From Pseudo-nitzschia pungens (lineage: Eukaryota; Bacillariophyta; Bacillariophyceae; Bacillariales; Bacillariaceae): a stretch of DNA of 64,000 nucleotides. This document shows, piece by piece, positions 30,279 to 41,972 of the stretch (position 1 is the first letter of the stretch; every line of letters starts with the position of its first letter). Under the pieces are notes generated by a model that saw only the letters and a program-made list of their open reading frames with translations, searched no databases and was not told the origin of the DNA. The stretch spans positions 6,882,001-6,946,000 of the forward strand of contig CM074759.1 of assembly GCA_037355855.1 (NCBI GenBank), written 5' to 3'. The position numbers and the translations under genes were made by a program.

Positions 30279-31280
30279 ACTGTACAGTGTTCTACTACTA
30301 ATAGTCCCACAGCCGGGTTTCTGTAACTAGTACAAATCCTACACGATAACCCGGGTCACTTTGGTATTAGAACCCCATAGCACCTTCGACTAAACCTATT
30401 GCTAAGCCTGTTGCCTAGCACATAGTCTAGTACCTTCTACACAGTTCGTATATCATGCTAAGCCCTGTAGCCCTGGTACAGTTCTCTACACAGAGGCCTT
30501 AGCTTCCAGGCAAAACGACTAACTCGCCCCTGCAAAGAGACAAATCCTACATATTTCGTAACCTTACTTTCACTCGCTAGAATGCAAACAAGGCAAAACA
30601 ACTTCGAACTCCCTCGCCCATGCAAAGCGACAATCAAAATCACAACAAGTTCGTTCCGTCCATGGCTGCGACCGTGATTTGAGGCGAAACGCAGCACGCA
30701 GCCATCACTTCCGTAGGTCACCAGAGCCCGAGGTTTAACACGACACAGTGGTGCGACACATGGTAAAATGTTGGAATAGGTTGAAAAAGTACGTATATTT
30801 TTTAGGTTGTAAGTGTTCTCGCTAACTGTTATTTCTCAAGGAAAATATGAGCATTCCCTTTTCTAACAATTTTCTGCTCTCATTTGGTTATTCACTCGAC
30901 CTTACTATACATCTGGTGCTAGTAAAGACAATTCTTTCTCATGCATTCTCGTGTAATCATGTATTTCAATCTTGTGATTTGACAACTTGTTGTCATGTCA
31001 TGTCCTTGTGTTTACTTTTGGTTGGCTTGTGATTGCTCTTGTCAACTTTGTTGTCAATATTGTTATCTAATGTTCTTGATTGATCTGTCATATAGTGATT
31101 GTTTTGTTTTCCATGTAATTGTATAAATAAATATAATTCCGCATAATTCTCCGACTCATTCGACCCGGTTAATTATTTTCATCTCATCCGACATAAAAAT
31201 CTAAAACCAAAACCGAAACCAATAACAATAACAATAACCAACCCCACCGGCCAGCTCCAAAACATCAAGCAAAGCACACA
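30279..31280. other. Intergenic region upstream of the methyltransferase
   Basis: No gene. The repeat GTTCTCTACACAG lies at 30481-30546, with a partial copy at 30592-30633. The rest is AT-rich and presumably includes the promoter of the next gene. Confidence 0.5.
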
Positions 31281-33219
31281 ATGATGGGGGACTGCGCTGT
31301 ATCTTCGGCAGAAACTTCCTCCCCTTCGATTCCAATCCGATCAACGACGACGACGACGACGACTGAAATCCGAGCGACCGGATCCTTCGGACGCAAAGAC
31401 TGTGGCTGCGGCGCGGTTGTGGCCTTCTTTGGTTTGATGATCGTGCTGTTGCTTCTATGGATCGGAGTGATGTTTGTTTGCAAGTCCCGTTGGTGTTGGT
31501 GGCTCCCCCGTGAATGGAGCGCTCATAGATTCCCAACACTAGCACCATTCAACAACTACAGCAACAGCAACAAAAACAACAACAAGAGCACGGACGTCGT
31601 CCCGTTCGTGCTCTTGGGCTCCGGCCCAACACCGATTCGGGAGCGGCTCCGATCGGTCGTGGAAGCTTACCGGCGGGAGGGGACGCAGGCGCTGCAAGGA
31701 CTGAGCGCAATGCTCGAGTGGGCGCTCGAAGCCGAGGGAAAGCTTCGGAACTCGGGAGAGAGCCGAGGGGAAAACAAACACAAGCTGTTCTCGTCGAGGA
31801 TTCGTCGGCGCATCGAGCGCACCGCCGCTTGCCTCGAGCACGACCAGAAGGTCCTGGAGCGGCTCCTCGGGGATTTTTCTCCCGTGGCGGCCCTTCCCGA
31901 TCGAGCGATCCCTTGCGAGGAGGAAGAGGACGAGGACCCCGATGGTGTGGGTGGCAACGGCAATGGCAACGGAAACGATCCAAAGGAAACCAACCACACC
32001 CGGTATCGTTTACCGGATCGGCGTCTGCCTTTGCGCAACGAGTCGTCGTCTGAGACTCGTTCGTACGATTCCGCGACACAAATACTGGCGCACCTCGTGC
32101 GAGACTGGACCGCCGAGGGACGCCCCATTCGAAACGCCATCTACGGCTGGTGCTGCCGGCAGATGGAAGCCAACTGTCCCGCCAGCGACGCTGTCGATGC
32201 CGCCGCTGTTGATGCCGCTGCCACTACCACCACCGTGCTGGTGCCCGGCGCGGGAATGGGCCGGCTGGCCTACGATCTCTCCTTAATGGGATATTCCGTC
32301 GAAGCCAACGAGCTGTCGGTGTCCATGGCGGCGGCGGCCTCGGCCGTGCTGGGCAATCGTATTGGCAAAGTCGGTGCCAATGTCGGTGGCGGTGGCGGGA
32401 GTTTCTTCCACCCCTTTCTGCTGGACGGCATGGCGAACGAGGTGGATTCGGAGCGGCGGTTCGAGTCGGTCGCCTTTCCCGACGTGCCGCTTCCTTTCGC
32501 CGGGGGAGGAACATCGGGATGGGGACGACAAAGACAACGACAACGACAACCACGCGGATCGTTGTCGTACACGGTGGGGGACTTTGTCGGAACCAACAAC
32601 GACGTGTACTACCGTCACCAGCGCGCGGGGCAGTTCGATGCCGTGGTGCGTGCCGTGACGTGCCGTGTCGTGTCGTGCATTGTATTGTATTGTATTGTAT
32701 TACAATGTATTGCATGCTTTGTTTTCGTGTGTTTGTGCTGACGGATCGACTTTTTTCAATAACAATTATTACGCAGGTGACGTGTTTTTTCATCGATACC
32801 GGTACGTTGCATCATCGATTGCCGAGATTAAGTAATGCTATCGTTTTCCTTTGCACACTATGACGCGATGCCATTTCAACCATTCCCCCATATAATCCCA
32901 TGCCATTCCTTGTCAAACAGCAACCAACATCTACGAGTACGTGAACACCATCCGCCAACTTCTGAAACCGCGGACCGGTGTTTGGATCAACGTGGGGCCG
33001 GTGCAATGGCATCACAACGCGGTCCTGCGTCCGTCTGTGGACGAGCTCCGAGACCTCATAGAGGCTTCCGGGTGGTCCATCCGGGTTTGGTCGGTCGACA
33101 CGAATCCCGTATCCTATCGGGACGAAAGCGACGCGTTTCAAAACAAAACAACCCTTCCCCGAATGACGAGCTACGATGGATACCGCCCGCTCCGATTCGT
33201 AGCGGTTCCACTACGTTGA
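31281..33219 (+). CDS. N2227/carnosine N-methyltransferase-like protein, 3 exons
   Basis: I read exons 31281-32645, 32777-32801 and 32921-33219, giving 562 residues. Introns 32646-32776 (GTGCGT..CGCAG) and 32802-32920 (GTACGT..AACAG) fit GT/AG rules and keep frame; the middle exon is only 25 nt (VTCFFIDT). The family (N2227, UPF0586) methylates carnosine or related dipeptides with S-adenosylmethionine. Visible parts: an N-terminal membrane segment near residues 50-72, unusual for the family; helical RERLRSVVEAYRREG; the SAM site VLVPGAGMGRLAYDL near 320; EANELS; GDFVGTNN; FDAV-VTCFFIDTATN across the splice sites; and the C-terminal WINVGPVQWH. Insertions rich in Gly/Asn lie at about 215-235. 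The substrate in diatoms is not known. The splice sites are inferred from frame and homology, not from RNA. Confidence 0.85.
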
Positions 33220-33404
33220 CGCGACGCGAAAAGCGCGTACACTTCCGGGTGTATTAGTGTCTCTTCTTTCGCTATTTTATCTGTTCTATCGGGTATGTTG
33301 TTCTTATGATGTTGCGATAATCTATTGGTAGAACACAACGTGTAGGATCATCGACCGATACTTGTTCGCTGCGCTCCTCGTCACGGTAAGTCAACAAATG
33401 TGGA

Positions 33405-35235
33405 TTATGTCAAGTCGAAAATCGGTTCATACTGTCGAGACGACAATACGTGACAGCGAAAACCTACATATACACCTATTGCAAAGCACACAAGAGCCAC
33501 GAGGATGGTGGAACTCGATTCCGATGCTTGAGCTTCCCATCGTGCGTTTTGATCTTTTACCTTGAGTTCTATAGTCGGGAGCAGAATGTCACCAAAAGGG
33601 AGATCACCAGTCAGCCGTTTGATCAAGTCAATACCTTTGACTGGTACATTGTACGGGACTAGATGCCCGGAATTGTGTACCATCAGCATGTCGAGGTTTT
33701 TGTGCGTCTTGACATAGCCAGCAACGTCGTCCCCGACCATCCACAGATACCGATTTGAAGTCTTCCAATCCTTCTTTCCCGACCATGTCATGTCATTCAA
33801 AACCTGTTCCGATCCCTGGAGATTGACCGACAGATCACGATCCCCAGCATAGACCAATACCCTAATGCCTGCATCGTCTAGGAGTTCGGCGATGTATGGC
33901 AATACGGATTCGGGCTGATCGTTCGCCAATAGAATCTGCCCTGGCAACAAATTACTTGCTTCTTGCAGTCTTCGTCTTCTACCAGCACCCGGAATGCAAG
34001 GCATCCACTCGGCGTTACCGCTTTCGAAATGCAATATTTTCCGCACCTCTGGGTTGTCAAGCAATCTTGTCACTGGTGTGCTGGGCGAATACAACAAGGG
34101 ATAATTATCCCCTGAGGGTCGGAATGACACAACAAAAGATCCGAGTTAGCTCCTGTAGCATTGCATCGAAACAAGACCCAAAAACGTCATTCTGTGTCGT
34201 CACTTACAAGTAGTCACGTCGTACTGATTCGGTCCATAGTGATCTGACGCCGGGAATACATGTGCTCCTGCCAAAGCCAGCACACTTTCTTCTATCGCGC
34301 ATTCGTCGGGTGTCGTGAAGTCATGGAACGGAGCAGTCATGTGCATTTTTTTCTTGCATCGTTCCCACGCTTTCCACAATATTTCTCTCGACGCAGAATC
34401 AATCATTCCGTGCCAGTACGCATATTCGATAGCTGAGGAGCCCTGCCCCATGGGATCGATCCAGCCGTTCCCGAGGCCAATGCCCGATAACCTAATTGTG
34501 ACCTTTGTTTTTTTGTTTTGTTTGTGGATGTAGTGAGCGATGGAGGGTACATACATTCCAGCGTAGGATTCTCCTACAATATAAAGAGATTTGCCACTCA
34601 TGGTTTCAAAGGTTTCGAAAAAATTGACAAGAAAGTTGTAAAAGTCAGCGGAGAGATCTGCCTCAGAATCTACTCCGGAACCATAGCTAAAACCAGTACC
34701 TACAGGTTGTTCGACGAAGAGAAGATTGGTAACCCGAGTCCACGAATAATTGTTGGGACCCAGGGTTTCATTCACGCTAGTGCGGCCATGGCCAGCCGGA
34801 TGAGATGGGTAAGTAACTGGACTGCACTACAGTTGAAGAAAAATGAGTAATACTGTTTGGAACCAAAACATGCCTCCGACAATAGTTTTCAGCTGTTTCG
34901 TTAATGGATAGACCACACAGTGCACTTACTTCCAAAAATAGTCCTGCATGGTAGGAAGAGCATCCGGGTCCCCCGTTCAACCAAATCGTGAGGGTGTCTT
35001 TGAATTCATCAGGATTGAATAGCCAGAATGACAATTTCCCCCGCGGTTCTCCGTCATATTCGACGTCGATGGGCAAAAGCCCGGCATACATCGTGCCATT
35101 GAAGTGCTTGAAAGCGGGTTCGAATTCTTCGAGACCCATCACACGAAAGTCGGATGGATCGAAAGCGTAGCACTCATGTGGAATCAATGCCGCGAGCGAC
35201 AGGAAAACGAATTGAACGAAACGAAGGGTTGTCAT
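33405..35235 (-). CDS. Serine carboxypeptidase (S10), membrane-anchored, 3 exons
   Basis: Exons on the minus strand are 35235-34930, 34826-34208 and 34111-33405, giving 543 residues; introns are 103 and 96 bp, both starting GTAAGT and ending AG. The protein begins with a signal peptide (TTLRFVQFVFLSLAALIPHE). S10 landmarks are WLNGGPGCSS, the nucleophile motif GESYAG (Ser about 189), VYAGDRD (Asp about 399) and SGHLVPY (His about 458), so the triad is complete. Near the C-terminus a hydrophobic segment (STILVALVCFAIGVYVGF) is followed by a short basic tail, as in Kex1-type membrane carboxypeptidases of the late secretory pathway. It likely trims C-terminal residues in the Golgi or vacuole. 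It ends 185 bp from the convergent methyltransferase gene and is divergent from the GH1 gene. Confidence 0.9.
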
Positions 35236-35980
35236 TTCCTTTGGTGTCGCGTGGATTTTTGAGTTCCGTTCTTTTGGCCCACTGTTGGTGTTCAACTCAA
35301 TAGCGTCCGCGTCCACGACCCATCAGCTGGCGCAAAAGATAGCTGTATTGCGACTCTTGGTTTGGGGATAGAGATGTATACCTCAGAAGTTGAGAAGACT
35401 ATTAGTACTGGTAGAGAATGAGAAAAAATAATGGAAACAACAGTTTTGTGGATGCCAAAGTTTTTCTTCAGAATGTTTGCAACGAAACCCTTACCGATAA
35501 TTACGCCTACGTAACCTTATTCGTACTAGTAGCAGACAAACACGAATGAAAGCGAACCCTCTCTCAATCAAAAAACATCATGTTGACGCGCAGAGTAAGG
35601 TTTAAGGTTTTACTGTAAGTTACCGGTAAGGCTTTTACGAGTAAGATCCAATGAGGTAGTAATTACGTAAACCTTGCTTAAGATTTGAAAAAGATTCCTT
35701 TCTTGTACCGTACACTCGTACGTGTAAGGTTACGCGTACCATTATTTTGACAAAAAATAATAGTGTGATGGTAAGATTTTAACTTACGAATACAAAGTAA
35801 GATCTTACGGGTAGTAGTTCGTACGTAGATACAGACGGACGTGCCGGTGCGCTTGGTTGACAGCAGATTGACAGTCCATCAGGGCTAGAATCTTTGAGTC
35901 TTCAGTTTCTTCTCTTCAAAATACATCTTTTTCGATAGAAATGTACCGGTAGACTCATTCACAGCAATAGAAACAGAATT
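35236..35980. promoter_or_regulatory. Shared divergent upstream region (S10 / GH1)
   Basis: This 745-bp region separates two oppositely directed starts, so both promoters lie here. It is dense in AAGGTTTA, GTAAGATC and TACCGGTA words at 35600-35830, like other spacers of the window. No specific factor site was identified. Confidence 0.5.
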
Positions 35981-37751
35981 ATGTCCAGTAGCGATACAAG
36001 CAGTGAAGCAGACGAAACAGAGGCAGCATGCGAAGGAACAGGACTAATTAGTCGTAAACAACAAAAAGAAAGACGAAATAATGAGAATCTGATGAGAAAT
36101 AATGTTGGAATCATCGCAGCAACGCTAGTAATGTTAGCTTTCATCACTTTCAACAAATTATCTTGGTTTTTCCGACCAACGAATCACGACCTAGTAAATG
36201 TTTCTGACGAATCAAATAACTCGGGGGAAGAGAGAGCTTCCTCGCGCCATTTTTTTCCGGAGGACTTTGTATGGGGTGCCGCAACATCTTCGTACCAGAT
36301 CGAAGGAGCGACACACGAAGGCGGCCGTGGCATGACAATTTGGGACACCTATTGCGAGGTACCGGGAAATATTTTCGATGGTAGCAATGGCGATGTGGCG
36401 TGCGATCACTACCATAGGATGGAAGAGGATGTTCGAATGATGAAAGACTTGGGGCTCAAGGCATACCGTTTTTCGATTGCATGGTCTCGAATACTCCCTG
36501 ACGGAAAAGTGGGAGGAGGCATCAATCCAACAGGCATCGCGTTTTACAATCGTCTTATTGACGAGCTTTTAAACAATAGCATCGAACCTTGGGTGACTCT
36601 GTATCACTGGGATTTGCCTCAATCTCTCGAGGATGAGTATGGAGGTTGGCTGAGCCCAAGTGTAATCGAAGATTTTGGAAAGTATGCTTCCCTCTGCTTT
36701 GAAGCTTATGGCGACAGAGTAAAACGGTGGATCACAATAAACGAGCCATGGACAATGGCCGTACAGGGATACGAGGACGGAACCAAAGCTCCTGGGAAAA
36801 TGGATAATCCTCGGGTGGACGTTTATTTGGCAGCTCACCATCTCCTCTTGGCGCACGCTAGGGCGGTTCGAATCTATCGGGAAAACTTTTCGGAACAGCA
36901 AAACGGTAAAATAGGCCTTTCCAACAGCGGTGATTTTCGCTACCCTCTCGACCCGGAGTCGCCTCAAGACCGCGACGCAGCAGAACGAGCAATGGTGTTC
37001 CAATATGCGTGGTTGACAGACCCGTTGGTGTTTGGGGAGTATCCGGAGGAAATGCGAATTAGGCTGGGAGAAAGATTACCACAATTCACAGATACGCAGC
37101 GCCAGGAGATAACTGGCTCGGTAGATTTTATGGGTCTAAATCACTATTCGACGCTGTATGCATCAGGCAGAAAAGAAGAGCAACTGTATGGGGGGTATTG
37201 GGCTGATATGGATGTTGACTTTTCTGTCGATCCATCATGGTCGAAGAACTCAATGGTAAGTTCTTCACGAACCATTCTCTTGCAAAGGAATGGTCTTATA
37301 GGCATTTTTCTAATTTGTATCCGACTATTGATCGGTACTATTTTTCGAATGTAAGGGTTGGAGCACAAACCCAGATGGGTGCAGAGAACTGTTGTACTGG
37401 ATTTCAAGACGTTATCCTGGTATACCCGTGATCATTACGGAGAATGGCACATCAGAAGAAGATCGCACATTAGAAGACGCTCAACACGATGAAGCCCGCA
37501 GGCAATTTTTCGAGGGATACATTCGAGCATGCGGAGAGGCAATAGAAATGGGGGTTGAGCTAGAAGGTTACTTTGCATGGTCTCTCATGGACAATTTCGA
37601 GTGGGAATATGGCTACACAAAACGATTTGGTATCTGTTACGTTGACTACGAAACTCTCGAGCGAACACCCAAATCATCGGCGCTTTGGTATAAGGAAACG
37701 ATCCAGGCTCATGGATCAAACATACATCGGACGGAAGCACTGCCATCATAA
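35981..37751 (+). CDS. GH1 beta-glucosidase with N-terminal membrane anchor, 2 exons
   Basis: Exons 35981-37255 and 37356-37751 flank a 100-bp intron (GTAAGT..GTAAG), giving 556 residues. A cytosolic acidic head is followed by a membrane segment at about residues 41-62 (GIIAATLVMLAFITF), so the enzyme is probably a type II protein facing the secretory lumen or outside. The GH1 barrel starts FVWGAATSSYQIEGA. The acid/base Glu is in ITINEP (about 255) and the nucleophile Glu in IITENG (about 454); WSLMDNFEWEYGY near the end is the usual aglycone and glucose-binding stretch. It should cleave beta-linked glucose or related sugars; in diatoms, laminarin or glycoside turnover is possible. The exon join restores the expected WSTNPDG segment. 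Confidence 0.92.
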
Positions 37752-38355
37752 CTTGAAATGATTTTTAGAATGGGGCGAAAATGTTGGCCGTGAAAACACG
37801 AAGTCTTCGACAGCTCGGGGAGGTGGTGTTATTGCTTTTGCTAGTACTACTACTACTACTACTGGTACCATGAGGAAGATTTAGTAGTACTAATATTGTA
37901 ACAATTGAAGTTCCCTACAAGAATATCCATAGGAGAGTCTCTTTTTCAGAACTCACTCCTTCTATTGTTATCATTCCATTCATTTATGAACGGGATGGAT
38001 ATTAGAATTCTCTTCATCGGATGCTTGGCTCACAAGGAAAGATTTATCTTTCATCTTTTTTAGAAATTGATGATGCAAAGGAGGCTGGTGGTGTATACAG
38101 AGGACTACTAATGGTAACGTGAGTCACGGAAAAAATATGTGAACCGAAGCACAAATCCAAAAAAATAGGAAGGATGATGAGATTTACGAAAAGAAGTTAG
38201 TATTGTAAAGATATTGAGCTCGGTGCTTTGTTGCTACTACTATGGTGCTATAGAGTGATGCTCAACTGGATGTAATGACAATGTTGGGTTCCTGACGAGT
38301 AGCGATATGTGCTACTGGATCTTCACATCCCAGCTCTTCATAGAAGTCTAGCAGC
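37752..38355. other. Intergenic with (CTA)n tracts
   Basis: No gene. A (CTA)n run occurs at about 37841-37864. Confidence 0.5.
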
Positions 38356-38592
38356 ATGATGCTTAGCAGGATGCTTAGCAGGATGCTTAGCAGAATGCTT
38401 AGCAGAATGCTTAGCAGAATGCTTAGCAGAATTCTTAGCAGAATGCTTAGCAGAATGCTGAAGAGAATGCTGAAGAGAATGCTGAAGAGAATGCTGAAGA
38501 GAATGCTGAAGAGAATGCTGAAGAGAATGCTGAAGAGAATGCTGAAGAGAATGCTGAAGAGAATGCTGAAGAGAATGCTGAAGAGAATGTAA
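38356..38592. repeat. Two adjoining 12-bp arrays (GCTTAGCAGAAT then GCTGAAGAGAAT)
   Basis: About 8 units of GCTTAGCAGRAT pass directly into about 11 units of GCTGAAGAGAAT. The period of 12 keeps frames open on both strands (MLSR/MLKR on plus, SILF on minus). The first unit resembles the TTAGCAACAGGC array at 23065. Confidence 0.92.
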
Positions 38593-40703
38593 TGGGGAGA
38601 TGCAGTCCAGGACACTATTTTCTGGCATAGGGATGATCTCCTGTACTCCTTGTGCTGATAGTATTCACCTTGCTACTATGGTGGTGCTTTGCTATCATTG
38701 TGCTATGGTAGATGCTCAATAAGATGCTGGTAGTAGGTCCACAAATGCAGGACCATAACATATAGAGGATGCTGAATGGGACACTATGATGATGGGGGTG
38801 CTAGAGGGGGGTGCTGAGTCCTGATATAAGGGTCCCATGATAAGTATCTCTATGAGAGCTAGTACATCAGGAGCTAGCTACTGACAACACACCACACATG
38901 CAAGAAGCACCATAGTAGTGTATGCTACTCAAGGTTAGTGATGCTATGGGCTACAAGAAAGTATGGGCTACAAGATACAAGATACAAGCTATGACCTACA
39001 AGCTATGACCTACAAGCTATGACCTACAAGCTATGACCTACAAGGCAACAGTATGTTAAATAGATTGCAGCACTGTGGTAGATATACAAGCAAGTTGCTG
39101 AATGGACACAGAGCTCAGGAGATCATCTCATTTTTTTCCACCATGGCACCAAATTAAGACACCTATCATACCCTCTGAATTGACAGATCATTATTTTGTA
39201 CCTCCAGAGGAGTACTATCATGGTGTATTAGTATGTTGGTGTATGAATATTATCCCAACAGTGGATCCTGTAGACCTCCTCCTGTATGCCAGCACTTTCA
39301 TGTGATGCTGCTGCTGCTGTTTCTCTCTATATTGCTGACAGGCAAGAACTATCTTACTATGGAAGTGCTGCAAATGCTAGGATTACTATTACAGGTTCTG
39401 CATCATCATGGATAGTGCTGTTAGTGGTACCAGCAGGGTAAAAAACTAGGATACACAGTAGTGCTGGTGAATGCAATTCTGAAAGCAGTAGAATAGTTTT
39501 CTAATATTTCATCATCATAGGTTATGTGAAAAATTGTTGTGGTTAGAGCACCATAGTGATTCAGTGCTGGATGCTGCTGCTGTCTACTAGTAGTACTAGT
39601 GGCGGTGTGCTGTTCTGTAGACTGCTAAGAGCTACTAGTAGGGTATGTTGCTCTGGTACCACAGATCCCTCCTGCACTGGTGGGACCCAGCAGCACCCTT
39701 TCCACCAGCATCCAGCACCCCTCTCATGGTGCCATATAACCAGCTCATAACCATAGCATACTAACAATAGTAGCACCACCATAGCCTCCAGTGAAAATCT
39801 TTAGTACAAGGCAGAAAAAATTACTACAGGAGGAGTGCTGCTGATGTCACCAGTGAAATTTGTTGTACTACTAGTACTACTAGTACTACTACTACTACTA
39901 CTAGTGCTTCTTGTCTTATTCTTTGCAGAGCTCTTGTGAAAGAGTCTTTTTCATGTTTTTCCATCTCAAAACAAGAGAAAGCAAGAAAAAGGATTTTAAT
40001 TAGTTGATTTGTTCCAGCCTGCCACCATCACCAGTAGTAGGACCACCACCTCCTGATAAGGACTGCTGGTTGAGCTCACGACTACGTTATTGGACGGCCA
40101 TGGGTTTTATCACTCGACTTTCCCATGATCCTTTTTCCTCGATTTTCCCGGCCACCTTGCCCACCTCTGGATACTTTCGGATTTTCTTTTTTGATAAAAA
40201 GAATTCGCGGCATTAGCAAGCCTGCGGTCCATCCAAATCTGGGGGTTATATGTTTTCGGCGTTGAATATGGAACTTTGAAATTGCTCAACATTGAATTCT
40301 GCGAACGATATTTTCAAAGCTCATTTTTATTCAACAATGCACGTGTATAGTCTAGAATTTTCGAAACAATTAACATTAGACATATATCAAAGCAAGAATA
40401 TTGGTGCTTTAGTCAGTCACGTATGTCATGATAAAAGTTGAAAACATATATTCACGCAAATAATAGTTGCTATTGTCATTGCATCCTCAATTGACATCCT
40501 CGAATGACATCTCCACATGACATTTTTCGAATAAATTTTCTCGCTCATATTATTCCGGAAATGCATTTCGGACGAGACGCTCCCGAGTTGGTATCATAAA
40601 ATTGTTCAGCAGAGAGTTCCACAAGGCATCCGTTCTTTGGCAAACCGATTTTAGTAGAGAATTAATCTATTCGTGACACAATACAACAACACAACAACTC
40701 ACA
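38593..40703. other. Large repeat-rich spacer
   Basis: No gene is supported. It holds about four copies of CAAGCTATGACCTA (38985-39045), many CTAGTAGTACTA and (CTA)n tracts (39585-39620, 39860-39905), and abundant GCTG/CAGCA words. The last 600 bp are AT-rich and lead into the BTB gene. Confidence 0.55.
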
Positions 40704-41972
40704 ATGACGAAAACTCTTGAACATCTCGACCTGGCTGGGGGAGTCGGCGGTAAGCATCAGAATGGTGTTGGTTTGAGACAATCCTCTGTCGTCGTCAACA
40801 AAGAGGTTAGTTTTCCGACATCGACTCGGAAGATTGGAGAGAGCAAGATCATGCCGTATATCCAGATCGACCACCCCTTCCATCTGAAAAACGATCTGAA
40901 ATTCGCCTTTACGTACAGCGACGAATCGGTGTCCATTGGAAGCAGTGTTTGCAGCGGTTTGCGCAACAGTTTGCACTCGTCGCTATCTTCTCTGTCACTC
41001 GAATACACAGACGTGGACCTCCTCTCTGGTTCCGATGGCGACGACAATGTCATCAGCCCGAGAGTAGAAGTTCCCAGCTGGAGGGTTTCTCCCAAGGAAA
41101 GCCAGAGCGACTGGACGATAACCATTGAGAGCGTTCCGGAGGGCACCATTTCAAAGTACCATGTGCACAAGACGGTGCTGGTCAACGACGGGCACAAGGG
41201 CAGCGATTTTTTCGCGAGGCTTATCAACGACACCGACATCACGGACACAAAGCCCATCAAGATCCACGAGGACGCCGCAAAGCTCATCCAGAACATGCTT
41301 GATTATATGTACGCCAACGATGACGAGCTCGAGATTTCGAGCGATTCGGCCGTGGGCCTCCGGCACCTCAGTCAATTCTTCGGCATCCGGGGACTGGCCA
41401 AGCGGGTCAACCGCTTCATCCACGAGGACGTGACGCTTGAAAGCATGGACGTCTACCTCGAGACCACCTCTGCCTTTGACGACATGCAGACCACGACGCT
41501 CCTGGCGGATCGGTGCGCGTCGGAGATCGAGAACATCAGCCCGCTGTCGTCTCTGGTGGCAGAGATGGATCCGAGCTTTATCCTGTCGATCGTCTCGAGC
41601 CGCCGGTTCAACCGGAGGAAGCACAGCAGTCACATGAGCCACATCATGACGGGGTATTTCATCACACAGCGGGGCGCCATTGACGGGCACGTGTTCGAGG
41701 AACTGACGGCGGAGGAATACCTCCCGTACGTGGACCAGGAGGCGGCGCTGCCGCTCCTAATACTGGAGGCCGCGCTGGTGAAGGAATCCGCCGACGAGAC
41801 CACACCACTGTCGTCGTTGCAGCTGCGGTGCATCGAGGGCATTTTGCCCATGTTCAGTAGCTCCAATGCTGCGTCGATCGGCGACGGCGAAAAAAAGTCG
41901 CGGCAAACGGCAATGCTCAAGATCCCCCGAAAGGTCCTGGCGGAAATTCTCTCCATGTTGCCAATTAAATAG
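40704..41972 (+). CDS. BTB/POZ domain protein
   Basis: This is a 422-residue intronless protein. The first 130 residues are Ser-rich and probably disordered. A BTB fold spans about residues 133-240: WTITIESVP, HKTVLVNDGHKGSDFFARLI and MLDYMYANDDELEI, the typical pattern in which the body of the domain carries the HK(T/A)VL segment. A BACK-like helical region follows (VNRFIHEDVTLESMDVYLE, then ADRCASEI). BTB proteins often dimerise and serve as adaptors for Cullin-3 ligases, but no Kelch, MATH or zinc-finger partner domain is seen, so the role is open. No signal peptide. Coding sequence is markedly GC-richer than its flanks. Confidence 0.85.
   Translation: MTKTLEHLDLAGGVGGKHQNGVGLRQSSVVVNKEVSFPTSTRKIGESKIMPYIQIDHPFHLKNDLKFAFTYSDESVSIGSSVCSGLRNSLHSSLSSLSLEYTDVDLLSGSDGDDNVISPRVEVPSWRVSPKESQSDWTITIESVPEGTISKYHVHKTVLVNDGHKGSDFFARLINDTDITDTKPIKIHEDAAKLIQNMLDYMYANDDELEISSDSAVGLRHLSQFFGIRGLAKRVNRFIHEDVTLESMDVYLETTSAFDDMQTTTLLADRCASEIENISPLSSLVAEMDPSFILSIVSSRRFNRRKHSSHMSHIMTGYFITQRGAIDGHVFEELTAEEYLPYVDQEAALPLLILEAALVKESADETTPLSSLQLRCIEGILPMFSSSNAASIGDGEKKSRQTAMLKIPRKVLAEILSMLPIK

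Noticed and set aside
38262..38628. ORFs of SILF, MLSR and QHSL repeats
   Set aside because: The 12-bp array is open in several frames on both strands; no other coding sign.
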